DNA from: JABMQB01 sp963677475
GTDB lineage: Bacteria > Bacteroidota > Bacteroidia > Bacteroidales > Prolixibacteraceae
Assembly (NCBI GenBank): GCA_963677475.2
Contig: CAXXQD010000015.1
Location: 248,001 to 312,000 of the forward strand
DNA: 64,000 nt
Reading direction: 5' to 3'
The notes under the pieces are model-generated. The model did no database searches. It had not been told where the DNA came from and saw nothing but the letters and a program-made list of their open reading frames with translations. Positions 17,121 to 26,313 of this stretch are shown in pieces. Position numbers and translations under genes: made by a program. Positions within the stretch are counted from its first letter, which is position 1. The number at the start of each line of letters is the position of its first letter.

Positions 17121-17903
17121 ATGCAACTAACAATATTGACTGATAATTGTGCAGGGGGAGAATTTCTGGCAGAGCATGGACTTTCATATTTGATTGAAAT
17201 GAAAGGTCAAATAGTTTTATTTGATACTGGGCATTCTGATGTTTTTCTTATAAATGCAGCAAAACTTGGAATAGATATTCAAAAGGAAGTTAGTACCGTA
17301 GTGCTAAGTCATGGACATTGGGATCATGGTGATGGCTTATCATATCTTGAAGGGAAGAAATTGATAACCCATCCAATGGTTTTTATGGAAAGATATCGGA
17401 GGAGAGATAACAGTTATATTGGCTTAGCTTTGACTAAAGACGAGCTTAATGAAAGATATGATTTGGAAACTACCAAAGAGCCGTATAAAATATCGGACAA
17501 TATTTTCTTTCTTGGAGAAGTACCACGACTGACTGAATTTGAGTCAAAAACTACTTCTTTTGTTGATAAAAACAAACAGCCCGATTTTGTGCCAGATGAT
17601 TCTGCTTTAGTAGTTATAGAAAATGACGAACTCATCATTGTAAGTGGATGTGCACATTCTGGTATTTGTAATACGATTCTACATGCTCAAAAAATTACCG
17701 GGTTAACAAAGATTAAAGCTGTATTTGGAGGTTTTCACCTAAAAAAGAATAACAAACAAACCAGGGAAACTATTCAATTTCTTAAGCAAAATAATGTAGG
17801 GCAAATATTTCCTTCTCATTGTACAGAACTGGAGGCACTGCATGCTTTTAGCAAGGAATTTAATATTTCACAGGTTAAAACTGGGATGGTTTACAATATG
17901 TAA
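17121..17903 (+). CDS. Metallo-beta-lactamase fold hydrolase (dihydropterin-RFA-P synthase-like)
   Basis: The 260-residue protein has the metal site LSHGHWDHGDGL (HxHxDH), a later His in SGCAHSGICNTI, GGFHL and a C-terminal FPSHCTEL. The start LTILTDNCAGGEFLAEHGLSYLIEMKGQIVLFDTGHS matches the archaeal/bacterial group annotated as 7,8-dihydropterin-6-methyl-4-aminobenzene phosphate synthase. That reaction is proven for few members, so the annotation here is at family level. It lies in a run of plus-strand genes ahead of ribA. Confidence 0.85.
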   Translation: MQLTILTDNCAGGEFLAEHGLSYLIEMKGQIVLFDTGHSDVFLINAAKLGIDIQKEVSTVVLSHGHWDHGDGLSYLEGKKLITHPMVFMERYRRRDNSYIGLALTKDELNERYDLETTKEPYKISDNIFFLGEVPRLTEFESKTTSFVDKNKQPDFVPDDSALVVIENDELIIVSGCAHSGICNTILHAQKITGLTKIKAVFGGFHLKKNNKQTRETIQFLKQNNVGQIFPSHCTELEALHAFSKEFNISQVKTGMVYNM

Positions 17904-17935
17904 ATTTTTCGAAATCAAAAAAAGATTAAACTTTA

Positions 17936-18541
17936 ATGAACAACAACATTACAATAGGCGATAGAGTAGAACTACCAACCAAATATGGACATTTCAAATT
18001 AATACCATTTTTAGAAAATAAAACCGGACTTGAACACATTGCTTTATTAAAAGGTGCATTCAAAAAAGATGACATTGTATTGACCCGAATACACTCTGCG
18101 TGTGCAACTGGTGATTTATTTGGTTCCCTTAGATGCGACTGTGGAGAACAACTTGAAAAAGCAATGACAGTTATTGAACAAAATGGACAAGGAGCAATAG
18201 TTTACATGAAACAGGAAGGTCGTGGAATTGGTTTAATGAACAAGATGAAAGCCTATAAACTCCAGGAGCAAGGTTTAGATACAGTAGAAGCTAATGTTGA
18301 ACTCGGATTTGCACCTGATGAAAGAAATTATTCAATAGCTTCTGAAATACTGCAATTACTTGGAATTAATAAGGTAAAACTTTTAACCAACAATCCCGAT
18401 AAGATTTCAGGGCTTGAATTGGAAAATATTCAGGTAATTGAACGCGTCCCATTAATAATACCTGCAAACAAATACAACGAGAAATACCTGAACACAAAAG
18501 AACTTAAAATGAATCATTTATTTTCTTTGCAAGAAGTATAG
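17936..18541 (+). CDS. ribA: GTP cyclohydrolase II
   Basis: The 201-residue stand-alone enzyme has the zinc site HSACATGDLFGSLRCDCG, the GTP-binding QEGRGIGLMNKMKAYKLQEQGLDTVEAN, LGFAPDERNY and LLTNNPDKISGLE. It opens the GTP ring as the first step to riboflavin, FMN and FAD. It is not fused to RibB, which is the more usual arrangement, and no other rib gene is nearby, so it is probably an extra copy that serves the flavin-rich neighbourhood. It lies 32 bases after the metallo-hydrolase gene. Confidence 0.94.
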   Translation: MNNNITIGDRVELPTKYGHFKLIPFLENKTGLEHIALLKGAFKKDDIVLTRIHSACATGDLFGSLRCDCGEQLEKAMTVIEQNGQGAIVYMKQEGRGIGLMNKMKAYKLQEQGLDTVEANVELGFAPDERNYSIASEILQLLGINKVKLLTNNPDKISGLELENIQVIERVPLIIPANKYNEKYLNTKELKMNHLFSLQEV

Positions 18542-18595
18542 AAAGGATTAAAACTTAAACAATACGTATCGAATTAATATTAAAAACATAAAATA

Positions 18596-18970
18596 ATGAT
18601 AACAATACCAGAAACAGTAAAAAACGAATGGAAGAATAAGCAGGATGCTATAGTATTAACCACCGTATCTAACGAAGGTGTGCCAAATTCAATTTATGCT
18701 ACACAAGTTGAATTGTTTGGTAATAAAGTTTTAATTGCTAATAATAAATTCAAAAAAACACTTGAAAATATAGAAGTATGTAAAGAAGCAACAGTGCTTT
18801 TCATCACTAAAGAAACAAAATCTTACCAATTAAAAGGTACTGTTAGTTATAAAACAGAAGGAGGAGAGTTTGATGATATGAAAAAATGGAACAGAGCTGA
18901 TTTGCCCGGTTTTGGTGTTGCTATTATTGAAGTAAATGACGTATACTCAGGAGCAGCAAAACTTGCTTAA
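18596..18970 (+). CDS. Pyridoxamine 5'-phosphate oxidase-like FMN split-barrel protein
   Basis: The 124-residue protein carries the split-barrel pattern: AIVLTTVSNEGVPNSIYATQVELFGNKVLIANNKFKKTLENIE and YQLKGTVSYKTEGGEFDDM. Small members bind FMN and may reduce or sense small molecules. It follows ribA by 54 bases, a sensible pairing of FMN supply and FMN use. The substrate is unknown. Confidence 0.85.
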   Translation: MITIPETVKNEWKNKQDAIVLTTVSNEGVPNSIYATQVELFGNKVLIANNKFKKTLENIEVCKEATVLFITKETKSYQLKGTVSYKTEGGEFDDMKKWNRADLPGFGVAIIEVNDVYSGAAKLA

Positions 18971-19000
18971 TAAAGCAAGATAAATTATAATTTCTGTAAA

Positions 19001-19939
19001 ATGATTGCATTTGGTCCGGTTACATCTCGCAGGTTGGGATTAAGCTTAGGGATAAATAACATAAAGTCGCATAAAGACTGCTCGTATGCTTGCGTATATT
19101 GTCAAATTGGAAGTACCCCCAATAAGACAGTGACCCGAAATCAACAATTTGAGCCCCATAAGTTTTATGAAGATATTAAACAGCATTTGCAGAAATTGGA
19201 TTTACCCCATAAACCCGTGTTTTTAACATTTGTTGCCAATGGCGAACCAACCCTTGATATGAATCTGGGGCAGGAAATACGGATGCTTAAACAATTTGGA
19301 ATTCCTATTGCTATTATTACTAATGCATCTTTGTTACATAAAAAAGATGTGCGCAACGATTTAATGAAAGTGGATTGGGTTTCTCTTAAAATTGATACGG
19401 TTACCGAAGAAGAATGGAAAGCAATCAATCAACCTTACGACAAGCTTGACTTTAATATGCAAATGGAGGGAATCCGATTATTTACGAATGATTTTCCAGG
19501 GAAATTATGTACAGAGACCATGCTTATTGAAGGCTACAATGATAAATCAAAATCACTGGAACGTACAGCATCTTATGTAGCATCACTAAAACCATCCGTT
19601 TCATATTTATCTATTCCAACACGACCTCCGGCGAAGTCAAATGTCAAAGCAGTTTCGGAATCAAAAATCGCAGAAGCATGGAATATTTTCAGAAGCAAAG
19701 GAATTACTACTGAATTGTTAACAGGCTTTGAAGGTACAGATACCGGATTCACAGGAGATATCTCTGAAGATATATTAAGAATAATATCAGTCCATCCTTT
19801 ACGTGAAGACACAATAACAGAATTAATAAAAAAAGAATACTCTGATTTTAGTGTAGTAGATTCGCTTATTAATAAAGGTTTGATTAAAAAAACAAATTAC
19901 CAGGGACATAACTATTTTGTTAGGAGTTATCATACTTAA
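19001..19939 (+). CDS. Radical SAM protein (COG0731-like)
   Basis: The 312-residue protein has the CxxxCxxC cluster motif in HKDCSYACVYCQIG (about 28-35), preceded by FGPVTSRRLGLSLGIN. It continues with FTFVANGEPTLD-like (LTFVANGEPTLDMNLG), a SAM-binding GEPT motif, and VDWVSLKIDTV. This is the COG0731-like radical SAM type that is also annotated near tRNA wyosine or metal-cofactor genes. The C-terminal 60 residues (LRIISVHPLREDTITELIKKEYSDFSVVDSLINKG) form a winged-helix-like tail. It closes the plus-strand cluster. Confidence 0.87.
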   Translation: MIAFGPVTSRRLGLSLGINNIKSHKDCSYACVYCQIGSTPNKTVTRNQQFEPHKFYEDIKQHLQKLDLPHKPVFLTFVANGEPTLDMNLGQEIRMLKQFGIPIAIITNASLLHKKDVRNDLMKVDWVSLKIDTVTEEEWKAINQPYDKLDFNMQMEGIRLFTNDFPGKLCTETMLIEGYNDKSKSLERTASYVASLKPSVSYLSIPTRPPAKSNVKAVSESKIAEAWNIFRSKGITTELLTGFEGTDTGFTGDISEDILRIISVHPLREDTITELIKKEYSDFSVVDSLINKGLIKKTNYQGHNYFVRSYHT

Positions 19940-20284
19940 ATTTTAACGGAAGAGAATAGAAAAATGCATATTTGGAAAAAGAAAAATGTAGTTTTTCTAA
20001 TCTTGTTAAGCACTACATAATAGATCAAATTTTCACTACTATTTTTTGATTTTCTTTGTCTCAGATTTTGGTTGAAACTCTACAGTTTTATTGAAGTTAC
20101 TTCAGTTTTTATAAATTTTCACATGACTTATATTATAGGAGTTCAGAGATTTTAGTATTGAGAAAACATGCTGAGTGTTGCTTTTTCTCAATACTCTGTA
20201 CTCTCTTCCATGTCGATATTATTGTCTTTTGAATCTCAGCCAATCATAAACCCCTGTATTTCCAGTGCAAGGGAGTTAGTCTTT
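19940..20284. other. 345-base intergenic region between convergent genes
   Basis: No credible coding sequence is present; the longest short frame is about 18 codons. The region holds one hairpin (20154-20195) and is otherwise AT-rich sequence between the radical SAM gene and the HEAT-repeat gene. Confidence 0.6.
20154..20195. terminator. Inverted repeat, likely two-way terminator
   Basis: Perfect 13-bp arms AGTATTGAGAAAA and TTTTCTCAATACT flank a 16-base loop, placed between two convergent genes with an A-run and a T-run on either side. The outer bases GTATTGAGA/TCTCAATAC are also found in the centre of the palindrome at 15522-15561, where they have only a 4-base spacing. Confidence 0.5.
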
Positions 20285-20806
20285 TTATTGACTCAAAAAT
20301 TTCAAAATCACGTTTAAGAAATAAGCTTTGTTTTCGCCAGCTTTCGGCAAGATCTTTTCGATTTTATCCACTTCTTTTTTCACAAGATCGTCATCGGGTA
20401 AATATTCCAGGTTCTCAATAACGGTTAGGGCTTCGAAAGAGGTTAAATCATCTTCTTCAATAACAAGATCAACAAAAAGTGGTAAATATTGTGTGTATTT
20501 TAATCCGTTTTGCCAACAAACTTCGATTAGTTTTTTTTGTATTTTCTTATTCTCTTTTCCAACAATTGCATCAATTAAATAAGGTACAATGTCTTGTTGT
20601 TTCAATTCGCAAAGAATACTAAAAGCTTCTTTTTTTACCGATTCGTGTTTCGATTCACGATAAATTCCAATAAGAAATGGCATATACTCAGCCTTCCCCG
20701 ATTCCCTTAAACTGGTTAGCCCGGATAAGTTTTCTGATTCTTTGTCCGATTTCAGGCTGGTAAGTATCTTTTGATTGAGTTTTGTTTTCGAATTTTGTTC
20801 CATCAA
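20285..20806 (-). CDS. HEAT-repeat protein
   Basis: The 173-residue protein consists of about four helical repeats (for example LTSLRESGKAEYMPFLIGIYRESKHESVKKEAFSILCELKQQDIVPYLIDAIVG) of HEAT type, with no signal peptide or membrane segment. Such proteins serve as protein-binding scaffolds. It stands alone on the minus strand, pointing toward the radical SAM gene. Nothing points to a specific partner. Confidence 0.72.
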   Translation of the reverse strand: MMEQNSKTKLNQKILTSLKSDKESENLSGLTSLRESGKAEYMPFLIGIYRESKHESVKKEAFSILCELKQQDIVPYLIDAIVGKENKKIQKKLIEVCWQNGLKYTQYLPLFVDLVIEEDDLTSFEALTVIENLEYLPDDDLVKKEVDKIEKILPKAGENKAYFLNVILKFLSQ

Positions 20807-20885
20807 TGTTAAATCTTTAGTACCACAAAAATAATTCTTTTCTTGGGAAGAACATACTCGGTTTACTTTTGTTGGAAATAATCTA

Positions 20886-20893
20886 TACTTTTG
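20886..20893 (+). promoter_or_regulatory. Candidate -7 promoter box of the MATE gene
   Basis: TACTTTTG fits TAnnTTTG and ends 18 bases before the ATG at 20912. A TTTG lies 14 bases upstream of it (20868-20871), the same short gap seen before yggS. Confidence 0.45.
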
Positions 20894-20911
20894 AGCCTCA
20901 TTTAAAAAATT

Positions 20912-22261
20912 ATGGAGAAAACACGGGAATTAGGCGAAGCTAATATTGGTAGACTAATGCTGAAATTTTTTATTCCTGCATTTATTGGCGTATTTGTCAA
21001 TGCTTTATACAATATTGTCGACCGTATTTTTATAGGGCAGGGAGTCGGTGCCGATGCACTTTCTGGCATTTCGGTGATTTTTCCTATTATGCTGATAATC
21101 ATGGCCCTTGGTATGTTGATTGGTATCGGGACAGGGGTGATTGTGTCAATTAACCTTGGGAAAAAGGATATTGTGAAAGCTGAGAAGGTATTGGGCACGG
21201 GCTTTTTATTGATGATTGTTGTATCGGTAATTGCAACCATTATAACTTATTCGTTTAAAGAACCTATTTTACGTTCTTTTGGAGCAACCGATGAGATTAT
21301 TGGTTATGCCAACGATTATTTGAATATTATCCTTGCAGGTATTATTTTCCAGGTGGTTGGGTTTTCATTAAACAATGTTATCCGGTCTGAAGGAAATGCG
21401 CGGATTGCAATGCTGTCAATGGTATTGTCTGCAGGATTAAACATGGTATTGGACCCCATATTCATTTTCGGATTTGGCATGGGGGTTAAAGGTGCTGCCT
21501 GGGCAACTTTAATCTCAATGATGGCGCTTGCAGTTTGGGTTTTGTTCCATTTTCTAGGGAATCGGTCGGTGGTGAAAATGCACCGAAAATATATTGTTTA
21601 CGACAGGCAAATCATGTTTGAAATACTTGGCATTGGGATGGCGCCATTTGCTATGCAAATTGCGAATAGCCTTGTGCAAGGATTGATTAATAAAAAACTT
21701 ATTTTCTATGGTGGCGACCTGGCGGTTGGTGCCATGGGGATTTTAAACTCAATTGCGACACTGATTATAATGAGCATTGTTGCATTAAATATGGCATCGC
21801 AACCAATTATTGGATATAATTTTGGGGCAAATTCAGTATCGAGGGTGAAGTCGGCTCTACGTTTGGGAATGATTTCCGCAACTATCATTTCCATTGCCGC
21901 ATTTACTCTAATCCAATCATTGCCTGAATATATGATCAAGTTGTTCAATACAAACGACCCTGAATTATTTGCGATTGCGGTGCCCGGACTTCGTTTGGCA
22001 TTAATCGGATTGCCGGTTATTGGTTTTCAGGTTGTTGCCTCTAATTTTTTTCAATCGGTTGGAAAAGCTAAGATTGCCATGTTCCTTACCTTATTGCGAC
22101 AGGTATTGTTTTTGATTCCATTACTTTATATTTTACCACTCAGTTATGGGCTTACCGGAATATGGATTTCACTTCCAATTGCCGACTCCTTAAGTGCTTT
22201 GGTGGTTACTTATTTCACCATCCGTGAATGGAAAAAACTTACAGTGCAAGAACTTGCTTGA
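20912..22261 (+). CDS. MATE family multidrug/sodium antiporter
   Basis: The 449-residue inner-membrane protein has twelve predicted segments. The MATE signatures are FFIPAFIGVFVNALYNIVDRIFIGQGVGADALSGISVIFP at the start and the repeat-half counterpart MAPFAMQIANSLVQGLINKKL and ALNMASQPIIGYNFGANS. It would export cationic drugs or metabolites in exchange for Na+ or H+. It is followed at 16 bases by a small membrane protein gene in the same direction. Confidence 0.92.
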   Translation: MEKTRELGEANIGRLMLKFFIPAFIGVFVNALYNIVDRIFIGQGVGADALSGISVIFPIMLIIMALGMLIGIGTGVIVSINLGKKDIVKAEKVLGTGFLLMIVVSVIATIITYSFKEPILRSFGATDEIIGYANDYLNIILAGIIFQVVGFSLNNVIRSEGNARIAMLSMVLSAGLNMVLDPIFIFGFGMGVKGAAWATLISMMALAVWVLFHFLGNRSVVKMHRKYIVYDRQIMFEILGIGMAPFAMQIANSLVQGLINKKLIFYGGDLAVGAMGILNSIATLIIMSIVALNMASQPIIGYNFGANSVSRVKSALRLGMISATIISIAAFTLIQSLPEYMIKLFNTNDPELFAIAVPGLRLALIGLPVIGFQVVASNFFQSVGKAKIAMFLTLLRQVLFLIPLLYILPLSYGLTGIWISLPIADSLSALVVTYFTIREWKKLTVQELA

Positions 22262-22277
22262 TGGAAGCTTAAAATTT

Positions 22278-22694
22278 ATGATAGTTAAAAAAACATATTA
22301 CACTATTCAGTTTATATTTCTTATCGTATTTATTTCAGGAGTGGCAATCCTATCAAACGGTCCAGATTTTTTGCTTGCACCAATCCTAAAAAATGTCAAA
22401 TTCCCAATAGGAAACGCTGTCACATGGATTTTACTCATGCTGTTTCCGGCATTTTTCTTTCATTGGTTTCGAAGAGGAAATAGGAATGGCAAACTGCCCT
22501 TGTTATTAACCAAAATAGCGTTAATGTTTGGATTTAGCTGGGGCATTACCAGTTATGTTCTTTCAGGAAACTGGCAATTTAGTTTTGCAGATAGCACCAA
22601 TTTTATCCTTTGGCTTGTTTATACTGCTTTGATTATTTTTCTACCACTGATTAGCCTCGTAATCAGGATTATTTCAAAAATTGGCAAATCTTAA
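22278..22694 (+). CDS. Small membrane protein, unrecognised
   Basis: From the ATG at 22278 (MIVKKTYYTIQFIFLIVF) the product has 138 residues with four predicted membrane helices and a short basic loop (HWFRRGNRNGKLP). I do not recognise the family. It follows the MATE gene by 16 bases and may be co-transcribed. Its last four bases overlap the end of the convergent uvrA gene. The longer frame that starts inside the MATE gene is not used here. Confidence 0.65.
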   Translation: MIVKKTYYTIQFIFLIVFISGVAILSNGPDFLLAPILKNVKFPIGNAVTWILLMLFPAFFFHWFRRGNRNGKLPLLLTKIALMFGFSWGITSYVLSGNWQFSFADSTNFILWLVYTALIIFLPLISLVIRIISKIGKS

Positions 22695-25489
22695 AGAAGC
22701 TTCTCCTGCAAAGCTTTTCCTGTATATGATTCTTTCACATTTATTAATTCTTCGGGAATGCCTTCAAAAACAATATTTCCGCCCTTATCTCCTCCTTCGG
22801 GACCAATATCAATTATCCAGTCGGCACTTTTTATTATATCCATATTGTGCTCAATAATTACAATGGTATGGCCTCTTGATAACAATGCATTAAACGATCC
22901 TAGAAGCTTTTTAATATCGTGGAAATGAAGCCCGGTTGTTGGTTCATCAAAAATAAAAACGGTGGGAGAGTCTTTTTCTTTAACAAGAAAAGATGCAAGT
23001 TTTACCCGTTGGCTTTCTCCGCCCGAAAGTGTACTTGACGATTGCCCAAGTTTTATGTATCCCAAGCCAACATCTTGAAGTGGTTTGAGCCTTTTTGCAA
23101 TTTTCTTCTCAGTTGATGATTTTCCTTCACTAAAGAAATCTACTGCTTCATTGACCGTTAAGTTTAAAATGTCATCGATGTTTTTTTCTTTATAGCGGAC
23201 GTCTAAAATATCTTCTTTAAAACGCTTTCCACCACAGCTTTCGCAAACCAGGTAAACATCGGCAAGAAATTGCATCTCAACTTTAATAATTCCCTCACCC
23301 TGGCATTCATCACACCTTCCTCCATCAACATTAAACGAAAAATGTGAGGGTTTTAGGCCCTGGTATTTCGCGGCTTGCTGATCGGAAAATAGTTTTCGTA
23401 TTTCATCGTACGCTTTCAAGTAAGTAACCGGATTTGACCGCGAAGACTTTCCGATCGGGTTTTGATCAACAAACTCAACAGCCTGTATCAATTCCGTATC
23501 CCCCAAAATGGCATCGTGCAATCCGGTCCTTTCACCATAACCTCCATAAAGCTTAGTTAATGCTGGCGATAGGATTTTAGACACCAACGATGATTTCCCT
23601 GAACCGCTCACTCCCGTTACAACGGTTAAACAATTCAATGGAAATTTTACCCGTACATTTTTTAAGTTGTTTTCGCGTGCACCAACTACCTCAATGCATT
23701 TACTCCATTTTCTTCTTTTATTTGGAACAGAAATGTTTTCCTTTCCAGTCAGGTATTTTGATGTCAGGCTGAGATCGTTTCCATTTAATTGGCTGTGGTT
23801 GCCATTGTAAACGACTTCACCTCCGTGAATTCCTGCATGCGGACCAATATCGATTAGTTGGTCAGCAGCCTTTATGATTTCCTCGTCATGTTCAACTACC
23901 AATACCGTATTTCCTAATCTTTGTAGTTTTTTTAACACCGAAATCAAACGTTCGGTATCTCTTGAGTGCAGCCCAATGCTTGGCTCATCGAGAATATACA
24001 ACGAACCAACCAGGCTGCTTCCCAACGAGGTTGCCAGGTTAATGCGTTGCGATTCACCTCCCGATAGGGAAGCAGATAAACGGTTTAAAGTCAGGTATCC
24101 TAAGCCAACATCATCCAGAAACTCCAATCGACTGGTAATTTCAATTAATATTCGTTTGGCAATGGCAAAGTCATGCGCTGAAAATTCAAGGTTCTGAAAG
24201 AATTTTCTTAATTCTGCCACTGGCATCAATACCAATTCCTGAATTGACTTGCCCGCAATTTTCACATTTGCTGCCTCTTTTTTTATCCTGCTTCCTTTGC
24301 ATTCGGGGCAGGTTGTTTTTCCCCGGTACCTCGATAACATTACCCGGTATTGGATTTTATAACTTTTTTCTTCCAGATGCTTGAAAAAAGTGTTCAAGCC
24401 CTTGAAATACTTATTACCTGTCCAAAGTAATTCTCTCTGTTCAAGACTAAGCTCGTAATATGGTTTATGAATTGGGAAATCAAATTTTTCGGCACTGTAG
24501 ATTAATTTCTTCTTCCATTCGCTCATTTTTTCGCCCTTCCAGCAAACGATGGCATCCTGGTAAACCGAAAGTGATTTATTGGGGACCACCAAATCTTCAT
24601 CAATACCAATTACTTTACCATATCCTTCGCACGATGGGCAGGCCCCAACCGGATTGTTAAAGCTAAACATATGGACAGATGGTATTTCAAATTCAATTCC
24701 ATCGGCTTCAAATTTATTGGAGAACGATTTGCTAACTGTTCCTTCTTCAGTGAACGCTTTAATAAAACACTCACCATGACCTTCAAAAAATGCGGTCTGA
24801 ATAGAATCGGCAAGCCGGCTTTGTGTATCCTCATCATCACTCACAGCCAGTCGGTCAATAACAACGGCACAATTTGAGCACGCAAAATCTTTCGATTTTA
24901 AAAATTCATCGATACGTATTATTTCATCTTTAACTTCCAATCTGGTAAATCCCTGCTGGAGCAACAATTCTGCTTCTTCATAAGTTGTCCTGCCGTTTTT
25001 GGGAGAAAGTGGGGCCGTAATAATAATTCTAGTTCCTTCAATAAACAAGTTGATGTAATTTACGACATTAGTTACATCGTCACATTTTACTTCGGTATTC
25101 GAAACTGGAGAAATTGTTTTTCCTAACCTTGCAAATAAAAGTTTCAGATAATCATATATCTCGGTGGAAGTACCAACTGTTGATCGCGGGTTTCGGGTGT
25201 TCACTTTTTGTTCAATGGCAATTGCTGGTGGTATGCCTTTTATAAAATCAACTTCGGGTTTATTTATTTTTCCTAAAAACTGTCTGGCATACGACGACAG
25301 GCTTTCCACATACCTTCTTTGCCCTTCTGCAAACAGTGTATCAAAAGCCAGCGAAGACTTCCCTGAACCTGATACTCCAGATATTACAATGAATTTATTT
25401 CGTGGAATTTTAAGATTAATGTTTTTTAAATTGTGTACCCTAGCCCCTTGAATTTCAATTACTTTCTTTCCTTTATTTACGTTCGGCAT
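22691..25489 (-). CDS. uvrA: Excinuclease ABC subunit A
   Basis: The 932-residue protein has both ABC halves: GVSGSGKSSLAFDTLFAEGQRRYVESLS and GVSGSGKSSLVSKIL Walker A motifs, and paired LSASLSGGESQRINLA / LSGGESQRVKLA signatures with their Walker B motifs. It recognises DNA damage with UvrB. The second zinc module is intact (CDEC and CESC). In the first module the CxxC that normally precedes FSFNNPxGACPSC is replaced by FEAD, so only half of that zinc site remains. This may be the second UvrA paralogue seen in many Bacteroidota. Confidence 0.93.
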   Translation of the reverse strand: MPNVNKGKKVIEIQGARVHNLKNINLKIPRNKFIVISGVSGSGKSSLAFDTLFAEGQRRYVESLSSYARQFLGKINKPEVDFIKGIPPAIAIEQKVNTRNPRSTVGTSTEIYDYLKLLFARLGKTISPVSNTEVKCDDVTNVVNYINLFIEGTRIIITAPLSPKNGRTTYEEAELLLQQGFTRLEVKDEIIRIDEFLKSKDFACSNCAVVIDRLAVSDDEDTQSRLADSIQTAFFEGHGECFIKAFTEEGTVSKSFSNKFEADGIEFEIPSVHMFSFNNPVGACPSCEGYGKVIGIDEDLVVPNKSLSVYQDAIVCWKGEKMSEWKKKLIYSAEKFDFPIHKPYYELSLEQRELLWTGNKYFKGLNTFFKHLEEKSYKIQYRVMLSRYRGKTTCPECKGSRIKKEAANVKIAGKSIQELVLMPVAELRKFFQNLEFSAHDFAIAKRILIEITSRLEFLDDVGLGYLTLNRLSASLSGGESQRINLATSLGSSLVGSLYILDEPSIGLHSRDTERLISVLKKLQRLGNTVLVVEHDEEIIKAADQLIDIGPHAGIHGGEVVYNGNHSQLNGNDLSLTSKYLTGKENISVPNKRRKWSKCIEVVGARENNLKNVRVKFPLNCLTVVTGVSGSGKSSLVSKILSPALTKLYGGYGERTGLHDAILGDTELIQAVEFVDQNPIGKSSRSNPVTYLKAYDEIRKLFSDQQAAKYQGLKPSHFSFNVDGGRCDECQGEGIIKVEMQFLADVYLVCESCGGKRFKEDILDVRYKEKNIDDILNLTVNEAVDFFSEGKSSTEKKIAKRLKPLQDVGLGYIKLGQSSSTLSGGESQRVKLASFLVKEKDSPTVFIFDEPTTGLHFHDIKKLLGSFNALLSRGHTIVIIEHNMDIIKSADWIIDIGPEGGDKGGNIVFEGIPEELINVKESYTGKALQEKLL

Positions 25490-25653
25490 ATTTTCCCAAA
25501 ATCAGTTTTAATACAAAAATTTGTATTTTTCAATTAAAAAGCGCACTTTTACAACTGTAAAATTAGAAAATTGTTTCATTAATTCTTAAAACGGGTCGCC
25601 TATAGTATAAACTTTACTTTTTTGATATTTATACAGAAATAAACTAGAAAGTA

Positions 25654-26247
25654 ATGTTCAGTACAAAAACCCTGAGCGATTATTCGCTCGTTCAACAATT
25701 TATCGAAGGCGACACGAGATCCATCGAAATTTTAGTAAACCGACACAAGAACAGAGTGTTCTCTTATATTCTTTTGATTGTAAAAAATCAGGAATTGGCA
25801 GAGGATATTTTCCAGGAAACCTTTATCAAAGTCATAAAATCGTTAAAGCGTGGAAAATATGTGGAGAATGGCAAGTTTGTTTCATGGGTACTTCGAATTT
25901 CGCACAATCTTATCATCGACCATTTTAGAAAGGAAAAGCTAAAAGCGACTATCTCAAACGATAGTTGCGAAGTGGATATCTTTAATTCCCAGAAATTTTC
26001 TGAAACAACCATCGAAGATGATTTGGTAAGCAAGCAAATATTCTCGGAAGTTAAAGATTTGATTAAAGAACTGCCGGAAGACCAGCAGCAAGTGATTTAT
26101 ATGCGACATTATATGGACATGAGCTTTAAAGAAATTGCGGAGCAAACCAATGTTAGCATTAATACGGCTTTGGGGCGAATGAGGTATGCGCTGATTAATT
26201 TACGAAAGTTAATAGATGAAAAGAATTTAAGCCTTACTGTTATTTAA
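25654..26247 (+). CDS. RNA polymerase sigma factor, sigma-70 family (ECF-like)
   Basis: The 197-residue protein has region 2 (ILVNRHKNRVFSYILLIVKNQELAEDIFQETFIKVIKSLK with RISHNLIIDHFRKEK) and region 4 (LPEDQQQVIYMRHYMDMSFKEIAEQTNVSINTALGRMRYALINLRK). No anti-sigma gene with a membrane helix follows; the next gene encodes a small acidic protein. The target promoters are unknown. Confidence 0.92.
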   Translation: MFSTKTLSDYSLVQQFIEGDTRSIEILVNRHKNRVFSYILLIVKNQELAEDIFQETFIKVIKSLKRGKYVENGKFVSWVLRISHNLIIDHFRKEKLKATISNDSCEVDIFNSQKFSETTIEDDLVSKQIFSEVKDLIKELPEDQQQVIYMRHYMDMSFKEIAEQTNVSINTALGRMRYALINLRKLIDEKNLSLTVI

Positions 26248-26313
26248 CTTTTGTTAACACAATTTTTACTTATAGGTAGCGTTATATTGGAAATAAAAAT
26301 ATAATTCGTGCCT

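Noticed and set aside
22194..22277. Longer start of the small membrane protein inside the MATE gene
   Set aside because: The added residues are an out-of-frame reading of the MATE C-terminus; ATG 22278 gives a normal hydrophobic start.
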